A stretch of 64,000 nt of DNA from Negativicutes bacterium. Its GTDB lineage: Bacteria; Bacillota_C; Negativicutes; Sporomusales_B; JARLHX01. Below, one piece after another: positions 8,389-16,622 of the stretch. Below the pieces are notes generated by a model. That model was not told where the DNA came from. It ran no database searches and saw only the letters and a program-made list of their open reading frames with translations. Positions within the stretch are counted from its first letter, which is position 1, and the number at the start of each line of letters is the position of its first letter. The position numbers were made by a program, and so were the translations under genes. The stretch is taken from contig JARLHX010000375.1 of assembly GCA_031292035.1 (NCBI GenBank), forward strand, positions 186,001 to 250,000. Direction: 5' to 3'.

Positions 8389-9453
8389 TTAATGTCGGGA
8401 TTGGGATTCTCTGATTTTGGCAATAATCGGCTGGGTAGACGGTTTACGGAGATATTCATAGGTGCAGGCAGGAACCAATTTAGCGACCTCCGCCCAGTCG
8501 TCACTGCGAAGAGCCTCCCGTACCTTGGAGGCGCTCACCACATCCCCCTCCACGGCAAAGCGCGGAATGGTTTTGAGCCCGATCCCTTTGTCGGGAAGGA
8601 TCAGACTCATCGCTTCGTTATAAGCGTTGGTCACCTCGCAATAAGGTTCTTCCCCGACATAGCGCGTCCGGATGCCAAGCTCTGGGGCGATCCGGGTCGC
8701 AAACAACGTAATGTCGAGTCGGGTCTGAGCCACAACCTTGTCTTCCTCGCGGGTGAAATAGGCCGGAAAGGTGGCAGCCGACACCATGTACTTGCCGGCA
8801 GGAACTACGGCCACATTGCCGAGTCCGGCCACCCCTTCGCGGACCAGCGCCAGCCGGTCGGCAAAGGGAAAGAGTGATCGGTCCTCGCTGACGACAAAGA
8901 TGATGACTGCCTCATTTTCGCCGGCAGCCTGCCGGATTAAAGCCTCGTGTCCTTTTGTAAACGGGTTGCAGTTGACAACCAGCGCCGCGCGGTTCCCGAC
9001 GAGGTGGGCCGTTTCTTTTTGAACCGACTCGCAATAGGTATGTACCGACCCCAAGCCGGTTTCCAGCAGGGCCACATAGGGTTCGGCCCGGGCAATTTCG
9101 GCAAAGCCCATCGCCTGAAAAAGCTGGGCCTTATCCGGTTTGGTAAAAATGAAATAATGATATGTACCCCGCCGTGCCTGCTCCTGCATGAGGGCGGTGA
9201 CGACAGTGGCTGTCAACCCCGTCCCCTGCAGCGTCTCATCGACAGCAAAGTTGCGCAATACCTCGCCGGCAAAAGAACCGGTGGCCACCAGCCTGTCGTC
9301 CTGACGTAAAACCACGGTATACTCAACATCCAGATCAAAGGACAACCCAAAACGGGCGAGAAAAGACTGAACTTCGGCAAACCGTCTCTGATTTTTCAAG
9401 TTGACTATTTCCAGTTCGTAGTCGCTCAATATCCCATCCATCCTTCGGTGCAA
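8389..9453 (-). CDS. citC: [Citrate (pro-3S)-lyase] ligase
   Basis: A 354-residue two-domain enzyme that acetylates the thiol of the citrate lyase prosthetic group using acetate and ATP, switching the enzyme on. The N-terminal half is GNAT-like (VLRNFAVDETLQGTGLTATVVT). The C-terminal half is a nucleotidylyltransferase with the signature NCNPFTKGH at residues 161-169 and a late SASKVREAL. The first in-frame start is a TTG at 9453 with a poor ribosome site; an ATG at 9441 is an alternative. It lies 15 bases after citF, in an operon with citD, citE and citF, and before a carboxylate carrier. No citX or citG is present nearby. Confidence 0.93.
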   Translation of the reverse strand: MHRRMDGILSDYELEIVNLKNQRRFAEVQSFLARFGLSFDLDVEYTVVLRQDDRLVATGSFAGEVLRNFAVDETLQGTGLTATVVTALMQEQARRGTYHYFIFTKPDKAQLFQAMGFAEIARAEPYVALLETGLGSVHTYCESVQKETAHLVGNRAALVVNCNPFTKGHEALIRQAAGENEAVIIFVVSEDRSLFPFADRLALVREGVAGLGNVAVVPAGKYMVSAATFPAYFTREEDKVVAQTRLDITLFATRIAPELGIRTRYVGEEPYCEVTNAYNEAMSLILPDKGIGLKTIPRFAVEGDVVSASKVREALRSDDWAEVAKLVPACTYEYLRKPSTQPIIAKIRESQSRH

Positions 9454-9467
9454 TTATTTCAGGAATA

Positions 9468-11009
9468 TTATAGCATGGGCTTGCGGATCAGGTCGATGAC
9501 CGTGCCGTCGCGGTATTCCACAACACCGACGATTTCGTCACTGACTTTGATCGGCGCGGGTTTTCCGCCGAGTTCGTAGGCCAGGTTTTTCAGGTCGTGG
9601 ATCGACATGAGGGGCAGCCCGGAGCCTTTTAGGTTATCCAGCAAATCTTGCCTTCTGGGATTGATGGCCACGCCGCGCTCGGTGACGATCACATCGACCG
9701 ATTCGCCTGGGGTGATGATTGTCTGTACATCGTCGATGACCATCGGCAACCGGCCGCGAAGCAGCGGTGCCACGATGATGGTGCACTTGGCACCTGCCGA
9801 TGCGTCCGAATGGCCGCCTGAAGCCCCCATCATGATACCGTTGGAGTCGGTAATGACATTGACGTTGAAATTGACGTCCACCTCGGTTGCTCCAAGGACG
9901 ACATAATCCAGTTTATTGACAATCGGCCCCTTGTTCCAGGGATTGCAGTAGAAACCGCAGTCATATTCCTGATGGCGGGGGTTGTTTTTCAGCGACGCGA
10001 TGGCCTGAGCGTCAAAACTCTGGACATCGAAGATGGTCTGTATCAAGCCTTCCTCCAAAAGGTCGACAAATGGACCGGGAATGCCGCCGATGGCAAAATT
10101 GGCGGTGATCTTGTCTCTGAGCATTTTTTCCCGCAGGAAGCGTCCGGTGGCCACTGAGGCCGCCCCTGCGCCGAGCTGCATCCCGAAACCGTCGGCGAAA
10201 TAGCCGGCGCGTTCGATGACTCTGGCAGCCAACCGCGCGATCTGCAGGTCGCGGGGGTTGGAGGTAACCCGCAGGGCGCCGGAGGAGATGCCTTTCGGAT
10301 CGCCGATGCTATCGACCTTGACAATATAATCGACCTGATACTGGGGAATGCTCACCGGACACAAGGGATGGTTGACCAGGTTGTCAGTCACCGCCACCAC
10401 CTTGTCGGCAAAGCGGGCGTCCACCATAGCGTAGCCTAGCGACCCACAGGCCGCAGGCCCGTCGACACCATTGATATTGCCATAGGTATCGCAGGTCGGG
10501 GCGGCGATAAAGGCCACATCGATATGCAGTTCCCCGCTCTCGATGGCCCGGACCCGGCCGCCGTGGGAGCGAATGATGGTCGGCTTCTCCAAACGATTTG
10601 TCGTCAGGTAGTGGCCCAGTTTATTGCGAACACCGCTAGTCTCGGCGGCGATAATGACTCCCTGCTCAAAATAGGGGATCAATACATCGTTGGTGTCAAT
10701 CAGCGAGCTTGGCGCCAGGGTCAGCCCCTTGATGCCCTTGCGGGCGATGGCCGGGATGAGCATATTCATCACATAGTCGCCGTTGCGGAGGCCGTGATGA
10801 AAGGAGATGGTCATGCCGTCTTTCAGTCCGGCGGCGTCAATCGCCTCGTCGATAGACTTTAGCACTTTTTCTGTGCCGGGATATACAGCTGTGAGCTTGG
10901 CCCCGGCCATGCGCCCGGTGGGCTGAGTTGCGAACGGCCCGGCATAAGGCTTGACTTCCCTGTAGCCTGTTATGCTGGCCGGAATTTCTCTCCCTGCGGC
11001 ATTTAGCAT
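9468..11009 (-). CDS. citF: Citrate lyase alpha subunit (citrate CoA/ACP transferase)
   Basis: A 513-residue CitF. It transfers the ACP thiol from acetate to citrate, forming citryl-ACP for cleavage by CitE. The start ITGYREVKPYAGPF, the middle DGPAACGSLGYAMVDARF, the MGASGGHSDASAGAK segment and the end EIVGVVEYRDGTVIDLI are all characteristic, and the length is normal. Its ATG overlaps the end of citE by seven bases, indicating translational coupling. Together with citD and citE this gives a complete citrate lyase core. Confidence 0.96.
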   Translation of the reverse strand: MLNAAGREIPASITGYREVKPYAGPFATQPTGRMAGAKLTAVYPGTEKVLKSIDEAIDAAGLKDGMTISFHHGLRNGDYVMNMLIPAIARKGIKGLTLAPSSLIDTNDVLIPYFEQGVIIAAETSGVRNKLGHYLTTNRLEKPTIIRSHGGRVRAIESGELHIDVAFIAAPTCDTYGNINGVDGPAACGSLGYAMVDARFADKVVAVTDNLVNHPLCPVSIPQYQVDYIVKVDSIGDPKGISSGALRVTSNPRDLQIARLAARVIERAGYFADGFGMQLGAGAASVATGRFLREKMLRDKITANFAIGGIPGPFVDLLEEGLIQTIFDVQSFDAQAIASLKNNPRHQEYDCGFYCNPWNKGPIVNKLDYVVLGATEVDVNFNVNVITDSNGIMMGASGGHSDASAGAKCTIIVAPLLRGRLPMVIDDVQTIITPGESVDVIVTERGVAINPRRQDLLDNLKGSGLPLMSIHDLKNLAYELGGKPAPIKVSDEIVGVVEYRDGTVIDLIRKPML

Positions 11010-11902
11010 TCCGATTCCTCCTTCGCATAAGCCCCGACGGCGGCGGCATAAGCCAATACCCGCTCCGCTCTGGTGATCATAGGCAAGTCGATCATCTTCC
11101 CGCCGAGGGATATGACTCCCGACTTCTTCGCCAGCGCTTCCTCGTAGGCTTCCAGTACGCGATGGGCGTAATCGATCTCCTTTTCAGTCGGGGTAAAAAT
11201 TTGATAAACCAAGTCAATCTGCCGTGGATTGACACACGATTTGCCGTCAAACCCAAGCTCTTTGGCCAGCTTTACTTCTTCGATAAAAGTCTCGTCGTCG
11301 CGAACATCGGAAAAAACCGAATCGATAACCTGGATGCCTGCCTCCCTTGCTGCGAAAACCGCCATGCTGCGCGCAACATATAGCTCACGACCGCCTTTGG
11401 TCTTGCCGGTCTTGAGCGAAGTGACAAAATCCTCGCCGCCGATGGCCAGGGCCATCATCCGCGGGCTGGCTGTTGCCATTTCAAAGGCATTGCGCAGCCC
11501 TTTGGGACTTTCGATGGCTGTCATCATCAAAATGGAGCCGGGTTCAAAGCCGCACTCTTTCTCGGCGGCGGTGATGATGGCGTCGATTTCCTGCAGTTCT
11601 TCAGCCGACTCGCCTTTTGGCAGACGGATAAACGCTGGTTTCGCCTTCAATACACAGTCCAGGTCATCCCGTCCCCATGGGGTGCTGATATGGTTGATCC
11701 TTACCCCCACCTCACAAGGATATTTGAGATATTTCAGGGCGTTGTGCACTAGATGGCGGGCGCTGTCCTTCTCGGTAATCGCCACTGTATCCTCTAAATC
11801 AAAAATAATGCTGTCCGCGCCGTAAATTCCGGCATTCTGAAGCATCGCCGGATTGTTTCCAGGGACAAACATCATCGCTCGGCGCATTTGTTCTTTTGCC
11901 AT
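11003..11902 (-). CDS. citE: Citrate lyase beta subunit (citryl-ACP lyase)
   Basis: About 299 residues of the HpcH/HpaI-CitE superfamily. CitE splits citryl-ACP to oxaloacetate and acetyl-ACP. Seen are RRAMMFVPGNNPAML at the N-terminus, FDLEDTVA, the acidic strand MTAIESPKGL, and GGEDF, then KSCVNPRQI near the C-terminus. An in-frame ATG exists at 11920, but a GGGGGAAGAG ribosome site sits just before the ATG at 11902, which I choose. The gene lies 15 bases after citD and overlaps citF. Confidence 0.96.
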   Translation of the reverse strand: MAKEQMRRAMMFVPGNNPAMLQNAGIYGADSIIFDLEDTVAITEKDSARHLVHNALKYLKYPCEVGVRINHISTPWGRDDLDCVLKAKPAFIRLPKGESAEELQEIDAIITAAEKECGFEPGSILMMTAIESPKGLRNAFEMATASPRMMALAIGGEDFVTSLKTGKTKGGRELYVARSMAVFAAREAGIQVIDSVFSDVRDDETFIEEVKLAKELGFDGKSCVNPRQIDLVYQIFTPTEKEIDYAHRVLEAYEEALAKKSGVISLGGKMIDLPMITRAERVLAYAAAVGAYAKEESEC

Positions 11903-11916
11903 GTCTCTTCCCCCCA

Positions 11917-12189
11917 TCAACCTATCGCCCGCGTGATTGCGGTTGTTACCCGGGCCTCGATGGTGCAGTCCATGGCGCCCTTTTCATTGGCATGCACGAT
12001 GGCGTCATCGATGCCGTACTCTTTGAGTGTCTTGGCAATCAGGTTCTTGATATGTTCGCCGTATTGCTGCATAGTGGGACTGGTCAAATCAATTTTTATC
12101 CCCGTGCCCGCTTCCGCTGGAGCAAGCATCACGAGAATATCGGTCGACTCCACCGTGCCGGCCTGTGCTGCCTTCAGTAATTTCGTCAT
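11917..12189 (-). CDS. citD: Citrate lyase gamma subunit (acyl carrier protein)
   Basis: A 90-residue carrier protein that bears the 2'-(5''-triphosphoribosyl)-3'-dephospho-CoA group of citrate lyase. The attachment serine lies in AGTVESTDILV (Ser15 from the chosen start), matching the ESxD pattern of the family, and the C-terminal ANEKGAMDCTIEARV is typical. The ATG at 12189 follows a GGGGGG ribosome site; an upstream TTG at 12195 overlaps that site. It is the first gene of the cit operon, divergent from the LysR gene at 12453. Confidence 0.95.
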   Translation of the reverse strand: MTKLLKAAQAGTVESTDILVMLAPAEAGTGIKIDLTSPTMQQYGEHIKNLIAKTLKEYGIDDAIVHANEKGAMDCTIEARVTTAITRAIG

Positions 12190-12452
12190 AAACAACCCCC
12201 CAATATTTGCTTACAGGCAAACCTGCAAGGCAAAGCAAATAGTCTTGCAGAGACAATGCTAAACAAGACTGCTTGATCATTTATAATTATAGCGAATATT
12301 CACAATTTGAAATAATACATATCCTTGATAGCGAGCGATAACAAATTCCGATACTACTTGTCATTCCATCCTGCCGACAGGAAAACGAATCAATCTTCAC
12401 GAACAAAAGCAACATAAGCCTGTTTCAACACGCAGATTTGGAGGCACAACTC

Positions 12453-13325
12453 ATGGAAGACCGGGATTGGCTGGTCCTGCAGGTCCTGTTTGCCCAAAAG
12501 AGCATCACAAAAACCGCCCAGCTCCTCTATATTTCCCAGCCGGCTTTGACCTCGCGGTTAAAACAGATCGAAGAAGAGTTTGGGGTCAGAATCGTCTTTC
12601 GCGGCAGTAAAGGAGTTCATTTCACGCCCCAAGGGGAATATTTGGTGCAACGCGCTGGTGAAATGCTCCAGCAGATTCGTACCATCAAACAACAGGTCAT
12701 CAGCATTGACAACGAAGTTGCCGGAACACTGCGTCTCGGTGCCTCGAATTTTGTCACCAAATATATATTACCAAGGCTGCTCAGCCTTTTTAAACAGCAA
12801 TATCCCCAGGTCGAATTTAACGTGACTACCGCCTGGAGCAAAGACGTGTATCCACTAATCTATAACCAGGACATCCATGTCGGATTTAGCCGCGGAGACT
12901 ATGAATGGCGGGATGAGAAATATCTTTTGTTTGAAGAGTCGGTATGTATCGCCTCCAAACACGAAATCGATATAAAACAGCTTCCCGACATCCCGAGAAT
13001 TGAGTATCGGACCGATCATCTGGCCAAATCCATGATGGACAACTGGTGGCGGGACAACTTTTCCCAACCGCCCTTGATCAGCATGGACGTCAACCAAGTC
13101 GATACTTGCAAGGAAATGATCGTGAACGGGCTGGGTTATGGGATTATGCCGCGGCGTATATTGCGCGATACGACCGACCTATTCACCATCGACCTCCAGG
13201 ACAAAAACGGCCAGCCGCTCGTGCGCCGGACCTGGATGATTTACCAGCAGGAACTCCTGGAAATCAATGTTGTCAGAGCATTTGTCGATTTTATAAAAAC
13301 GCTGGATTTCAGCAAAGAGGGGTAG
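12453..13325 (+). CDS. LysR-family regulator of the citrate lyase operon (probable)
   Basis: A LysR regulator of about 290 residues: N-terminal winged helix (SITKTAQLLYISQPALTSRLKQIEEEFG) and a C-terminal effector domain (GTLRLGASNFVTKYILPRLL). The likely start is the ATG at 12453, because GGAGG lies 8 bases upstream; an in-frame TTG at 12438 overlaps that ribosome site. It is divergent from citD across a roughly 260-base region and is a close paralogue of the LysR at 5942, suggesting duplication of a regulator for two related tricarboxylate operons. Control of citDEFC is inferred from position only. Confidence 0.9.
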   Translation: MEDRDWLVLQVLFAQKSITKTAQLLYISQPALTSRLKQIEEEFGVRIVFRGSKGVHFTPQGEYLVQRAGEMLQQIRTIKQQVISIDNEVAGTLRLGASNFVTKYILPRLLSLFKQQYPQVEFNVTTAWSKDVYPLIYNQDIHVGFSRGDYEWRDEKYLLFEESVCIASKHEIDIKQLPDIPRIEYRTDHLAKSMMDNWWRDNFSQPPLISMDVNQVDTCKEMIVNGLGYGIMPRRILRDTTDLFTIDLQDKNGQPLVRRTWMIYQQELLEINVVRAFVDFIKTLDFSKEG

Positions 13326-13390
13326 CCTTCGGACTCGTGATTGGTGGACTAACAGCAAACCGCCATATCCAGCCCATTCCTCCAATACAT

Positions 13391-13437
13391 AAAGCCTTGG
13401 AAAATCCCGTCTGTTCGCGGATTTTCCAAGGCTTTTT
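13391..13437 (+). terminator. Bidirectional intrinsic terminator
   Basis: A 17-bp perfect stem (starting AAAGCCTTGG) around an 11-base loop, with T-rich tails on both strands. It separates the plus-strand LysR gene from the minus-strand lyase gene ending at 13474. Confidence 0.88.
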
Positions 13438-13473
13438 CACATTCTATATCGCACCATCTAGACCAAAGCCCAG

Positions 13474-14364
13474 TTAGGGATTCTTCCCTCGCCCTTCAGT
13501 CTCCAGCGAGCGTTCCAGCTCCTGGTAGTAGGCAAGGCGGGTCAGTTTGCTGAGGCCGGGAATGGGCGCCAGGCTGGCCAGGATATCATTGGTATTTCCT
13601 TTCGCGGCAAGTGCTTTGAGGGCCGTCTCAACACCATGGACCATCGCCGAACGCACCGTAGCCGGATACGCTATCAGCTTGACTCCGGCTGCTCGCAGTT
13701 CGGGAAGGGGAATCGCCGCTAGTTTATCGCCATCGTTGGTATTGACCATTAGGGGAATCCTCGTGGCCGCACTAACCGCTCTAATGTCATCCAGCGAGGT
13801 CAACCCTACAACGAATAGAGCGTCGGCTCCCGCAGCGGCATAGCGGCGGCAGCGGTCGATGGTCTCGGCGAGACCGTTGATGCGAAAAGCGTCGGTGCGA
13901 ATAATCAGGGTAAAAGCCGGGTCCTGTCGCGCGGCGAGAGCCGCCTTGATTTTGGCGACAAAATCATCAGTGCTGATCAGTTTTTGGTCAGCCTGATAAT
14001 AGGCGCATTTTTTCGGCGAAGCCTGGTCTTCGAGATGGATGCCGGCAAGGCCGGCTTGTTCAAATTCCTTCACCGTCCGGAAAACGCTCAGCGTTCCCCC
14101 ATAACCGGTATCGGCGTCAGCAATAACCGGAATGCTGACAGCGCTGGCGATAAGCCTGGAACGTTCGACCACCTCAGCCATCGACATCAGCCCGAAATCC
14201 GGCATCCCAATGGCGGACGCCGACAGTCCGTTGCCGGTAACAGCGATTGCTGGAAATCCAGTTTCTTCGGCGATGAGCGCCCCAATGCACTCAAAAACGC
14301 CTGGCAAAATATAGATTTTATCATCCTGGAGCATTTTCCTCAGGGCTTCACGTTGCTTTACCAT
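13474..14364 (-). CDS. Isocitrate lyase/PEP mutase superfamily lyase
   Basis: A 296-residue enzyme of the ICL/PEPM superfamily, which contains methylisocitrate lyase, 2,3-dimethylmalate lyase and oxaloacetate decarboxylase. The metal motif DADTGYGG is intact, as are GIHLEDQ and IIRTDA. The mobile active-site loop reads PKKCAYY where lyases usually have KKCGH, so the catalytic Cys is kept but the Gly-His is lost. The ATG follows GGGGAG. It is last in the minus-strand operon with two DASS carriers, a GntR regulator and a HpcH aldolase. Cleavage of an imported 2-hydroxy or 2-alkyl-malate type acid is plausible; the exact substrate cannot be read from the sequence. Confidence 0.85.
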   Translation of the reverse strand: MVKQREALRKMLQDDKIYILPGVFECIGALIAEETGFPAIAVTGNGLSASAIGMPDFGLMSMAEVVERSRLIASAVSIPVIADADTGYGGTLSVFRTVKEFEQAGLAGIHLEDQASPKKCAYYQADQKLISTDDFVAKIKAALAARQDPAFTLIIRTDAFRINGLAETIDRCRRYAAAGADALFVVGLTSLDDIRAVSAATRIPLMVNTNDGDKLAAIPLPELRAAGVKLIAYPATVRSAMVHGVETALKALAAKGNTNDILASLAPIPGLSKLTRLAYYQELERSLETEGRGKNP

Positions 14365-14407
14365 AGTAAACTCCCCCTATTTTTCAGCAAACTCAACTTC
14401 CTCATAG

Positions 14408-15859
14408 TTACCACAGTCCGAGAAACTTCCACCAGGGGATGCCAATTCCCGCCCAGATCGCTATGTTGATCAGGCTGACCATAAAACCATACTTCCACCA
14501 AATCCCCTGCTCGACATAACCTGACCCGAAATAGATTGGCGCAGCGCCATCAGCGTAATGGGTGAGGCTTTGAGAAAGATGGGTTGAATAGCAGAGCATC
14601 AAAACAGCTAGGAAAGGAGGAATGCCGGCGGCAATGGCCACAACGGCGAAACCAGTGAATAGTGCCATGACATGGGCTGATACACTGGCAAAACCATAAT
14701 GGACATAGAAATAACTCAGAACCAAAACTGCCAAGGCCACCGGCCAGGCGACACCGGCAACCGATGCGCCTACTGCTTTGGCGAACCAAGCAATGATTCC
14801 TAGTTTATTAAGGCCGTCAGCTAACGACATAATGGCCCCCATCCATATCAGGGTATCCCAAGTAGCATGTTCTTCCAGGACGTCTTTCCATTCAATAGCC
14901 CCGGTTACCAGCAAGGCACAGCCGCCGAGTAGAGCAACAACAGCGGTATCGATATTAGTAAATTGATAGGTTGCCCATAAAATAAGCATACTGAGAAAAC
15001 AGGCAATAAGAGATTTTTCCTCGGTTTTCAAGTTGCCCAGTTTCTCTAGTTCCGCCCTGGCGATTTGTTTGGCTTCGGGGGTCTCTTTTATTTCCGGCGG
15101 ATACACTTTGTAGAGATAATAGGGGACAATCAGCATTCCGAGCACCCCGGGAACGATTGCCCCCAGAGTCCAAGTGGCCCAACTAATTTGAATGCCAAAT
15201 GCACTGGCCGCCAGTGCCACCGCCAACAAGTTAGCGGATGAAGCGGTCATAAAGGTCGCGGAAGTGCTGCCTTCTGCATGATGAGTGGCAAGCATCAGGA
15301 AAGAGCCTATCCTCCGGGAAGTTGGCCCCGGTTCTGAGCCAAAAGCCGTGCAAAGGCTGCGGACGATCGGATAAAGCACCCCGCCTACCCTGGCTGCCAT
15401 CGACGACATCCCGGGGGCGATAATGAAATCGGTGAGAAGTATAGCATAAATTACTTTTAACGTTTTGTCCCCAATCGCATAGATAATCTTATAGGCTATT
15501 CGCCGGCCCAGGCCGGTTTTTATAAACGCCGTCGCAAGCAAGAAAGCGGAAACGACCGTCCAAACCGTCGAGTTGGCGAATCCCGCCAAAGCCTGGGCCG
15601 GCGTTAACGTTCCCACGAGCGCGGAAAAAGATACGCCCAGAAGGCCCATCACGCTATTGGGCACTGGCTTAATAATAAAGCCGATAATTACCGCTATGAA
15701 AATTGCCAGTAAATGCCATGCCTGCGGCTTTACCCCAGCCGGCAGAGGCATGAACCATATGGCGACTCCGACGGCCAGGACGACGAGACATCTGATAAGT
15801 TTACTGGTATTCTTTTTGTTCTTAGCGTCAGTCATAGGGTCCACTTGTTTATTCTGCAT
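14408..15859 (-). CDS. DASS-family anion transporter (first of a tandem pair)
   Basis: A membrane protein of about 483 residues of the CitT/SLC13 family: HLLAIFIAVIIGFIIKPVP near the N-terminus, TAFIKTGLGRRIAYKI, MSSMAARVGGVLYPI, THYADGAAPIYFGSGYV and a closing GIPWWKFLGLW. The ATG at 15859 is better placed behind AAAGGA than the TTG at 15865. It is plainly homologous along its whole length to the carrier at 16623-18062, and the GntR gene lies between them. The pair probably arose by tandem duplication and may differ in substrate. Confidence 0.88.
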   Translation of the reverse strand: MQNKQVDPMTDAKNKKNTSKLIRCLVVLAVGVAIWFMPLPAGVKPQAWHLLAIFIAVIIGFIIKPVPNSVMGLLGVSFSALVGTLTPAQALAGFANSTVWTVVSAFLLATAFIKTGLGRRIAYKIIYAIGDKTLKVIYAILLTDFIIAPGMSSMAARVGGVLYPIVRSLCTAFGSEPGPTSRRIGSFLMLATHHAEGSTSATFMTASSANLLAVALAASAFGIQISWATWTLGAIVPGVLGMLIVPYYLYKVYPPEIKETPEAKQIARAELEKLGNLKTEEKSLIACFLSMLILWATYQFTNIDTAVVALLGGCALLVTGAIEWKDVLEEHATWDTLIWMGAIMSLADGLNKLGIIAWFAKAVGASVAGVAWPVALAVLVLSYFYVHYGFASVSAHVMALFTGFAVVAIAAGIPPFLAVLMLCYSTHLSQSLTHYADGAAPIYFGSGYVEQGIWWKYGFMVSLINIAIWAGIGIPWWKFLGLW

Positions 15860-15896
15860 GAACAAACAGTCCTTTCAATAAAATTCATCAATATGA

Positions 15897-16586
15897 TTAA
15901 TAACCGTTGTCCAATAGGTCAACCTCAATGTCTGCCAAATGTTTCAGCATTGCCTTCTCGGCCCGGCGCGAATCGCCCTTTTTGATGGCATTCAAAAGGG
16001 GCAGATGATCTGCGGTAACTCCCCTTTTCAACTTGTGCCACAAAAGCTTGTCCATTCGATCCATGACATCACACACCATTTGATACAGGACCGGATTACG
16101 GCCGGCTTTTGCCGCCATTCGATGAAAATCCCGCCCGTATTCCGGGGCATAAATCCCCTCAAGCCGATTTTGCTCAATAATGCGCAGCAGTTTTTCCATT
16201 TCGGCGATATCTTCCTCTGTCGCCCTTTGGGCCGCTAAGGCGGCGGTTTTGCCTTCGACAATCTTTCTGGCTTCCAATAGGTCGAAGGGACTATCGGCTT
16301 CAGTGAAAGATTGCTGCGGCTCGTACTTGTTCAGGCTTTCGATGGCGTCATTTCTGACGTACGACCCTTTTCCCACCTTAATTTCGATCACACCCATAAT
16401 TTCCAGTGCACTCAATGCTTCCCGAAGACATTGCCTGCCGGTGCCAAATTTCTTGGCCAGGTCCCTCTCACCCTGCAATTTCTCGCCTGGCGGCAATTGT
16501 CCGTCCCGTATCATCCGGGTCAGGTGCTCCATAATTTCAATATACGATTTTGTCTGACGAACATTTGTAAAGCGAATGGGTCTCAC
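15897..16586 (-). CDS. GntR-family regulator with FCD domain
   Basis: A 229-residue FadR-subfamily regulator. Residues about 12-75 form the winged helix (LPPGEKLQGERDLAKKFGTGRQCLREALSALEIMGV), followed by an all-helical FCD ligand domain with the metal-type positions EYGRDFHRMA and MLKHLADIE. FCD regulators usually sense carboxylates and repress the operon they sit in. The GTG at 16586 overlaps the only good ribosome site (GGAGG); the codon at the best spacing is an ATT at 16577, so initiation may be unusual. A double palindrome at 18977-19007, upstream of the operon, is the likely binding site. Confidence 0.9.
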   Translation of the reverse strand: MRPIRFTNVRQTKSYIEIMEHLTRMIRDGQLPPGEKLQGERDLAKKFGTGRQCLREALSALEIMGVIEIKVGKGSYVRNDAIESLNKYEPQQSFTEADSPFDLLEARKIVEGKTAALAAQRATEEDIAEMEKLLRIIEQNRLEGIYAPEYGRDFHRMAAKAGRNPVLYQMVCDVMDRMDKLLWHKLKRGVTADHLPLLNAIKKGDSRRAEKAMLKHLADIEVDLLDNGY

Positions 16587-16622
16587 CTCCTAGCAGTTTT
16601 GAGCAATCTAAAACGCTGCACC

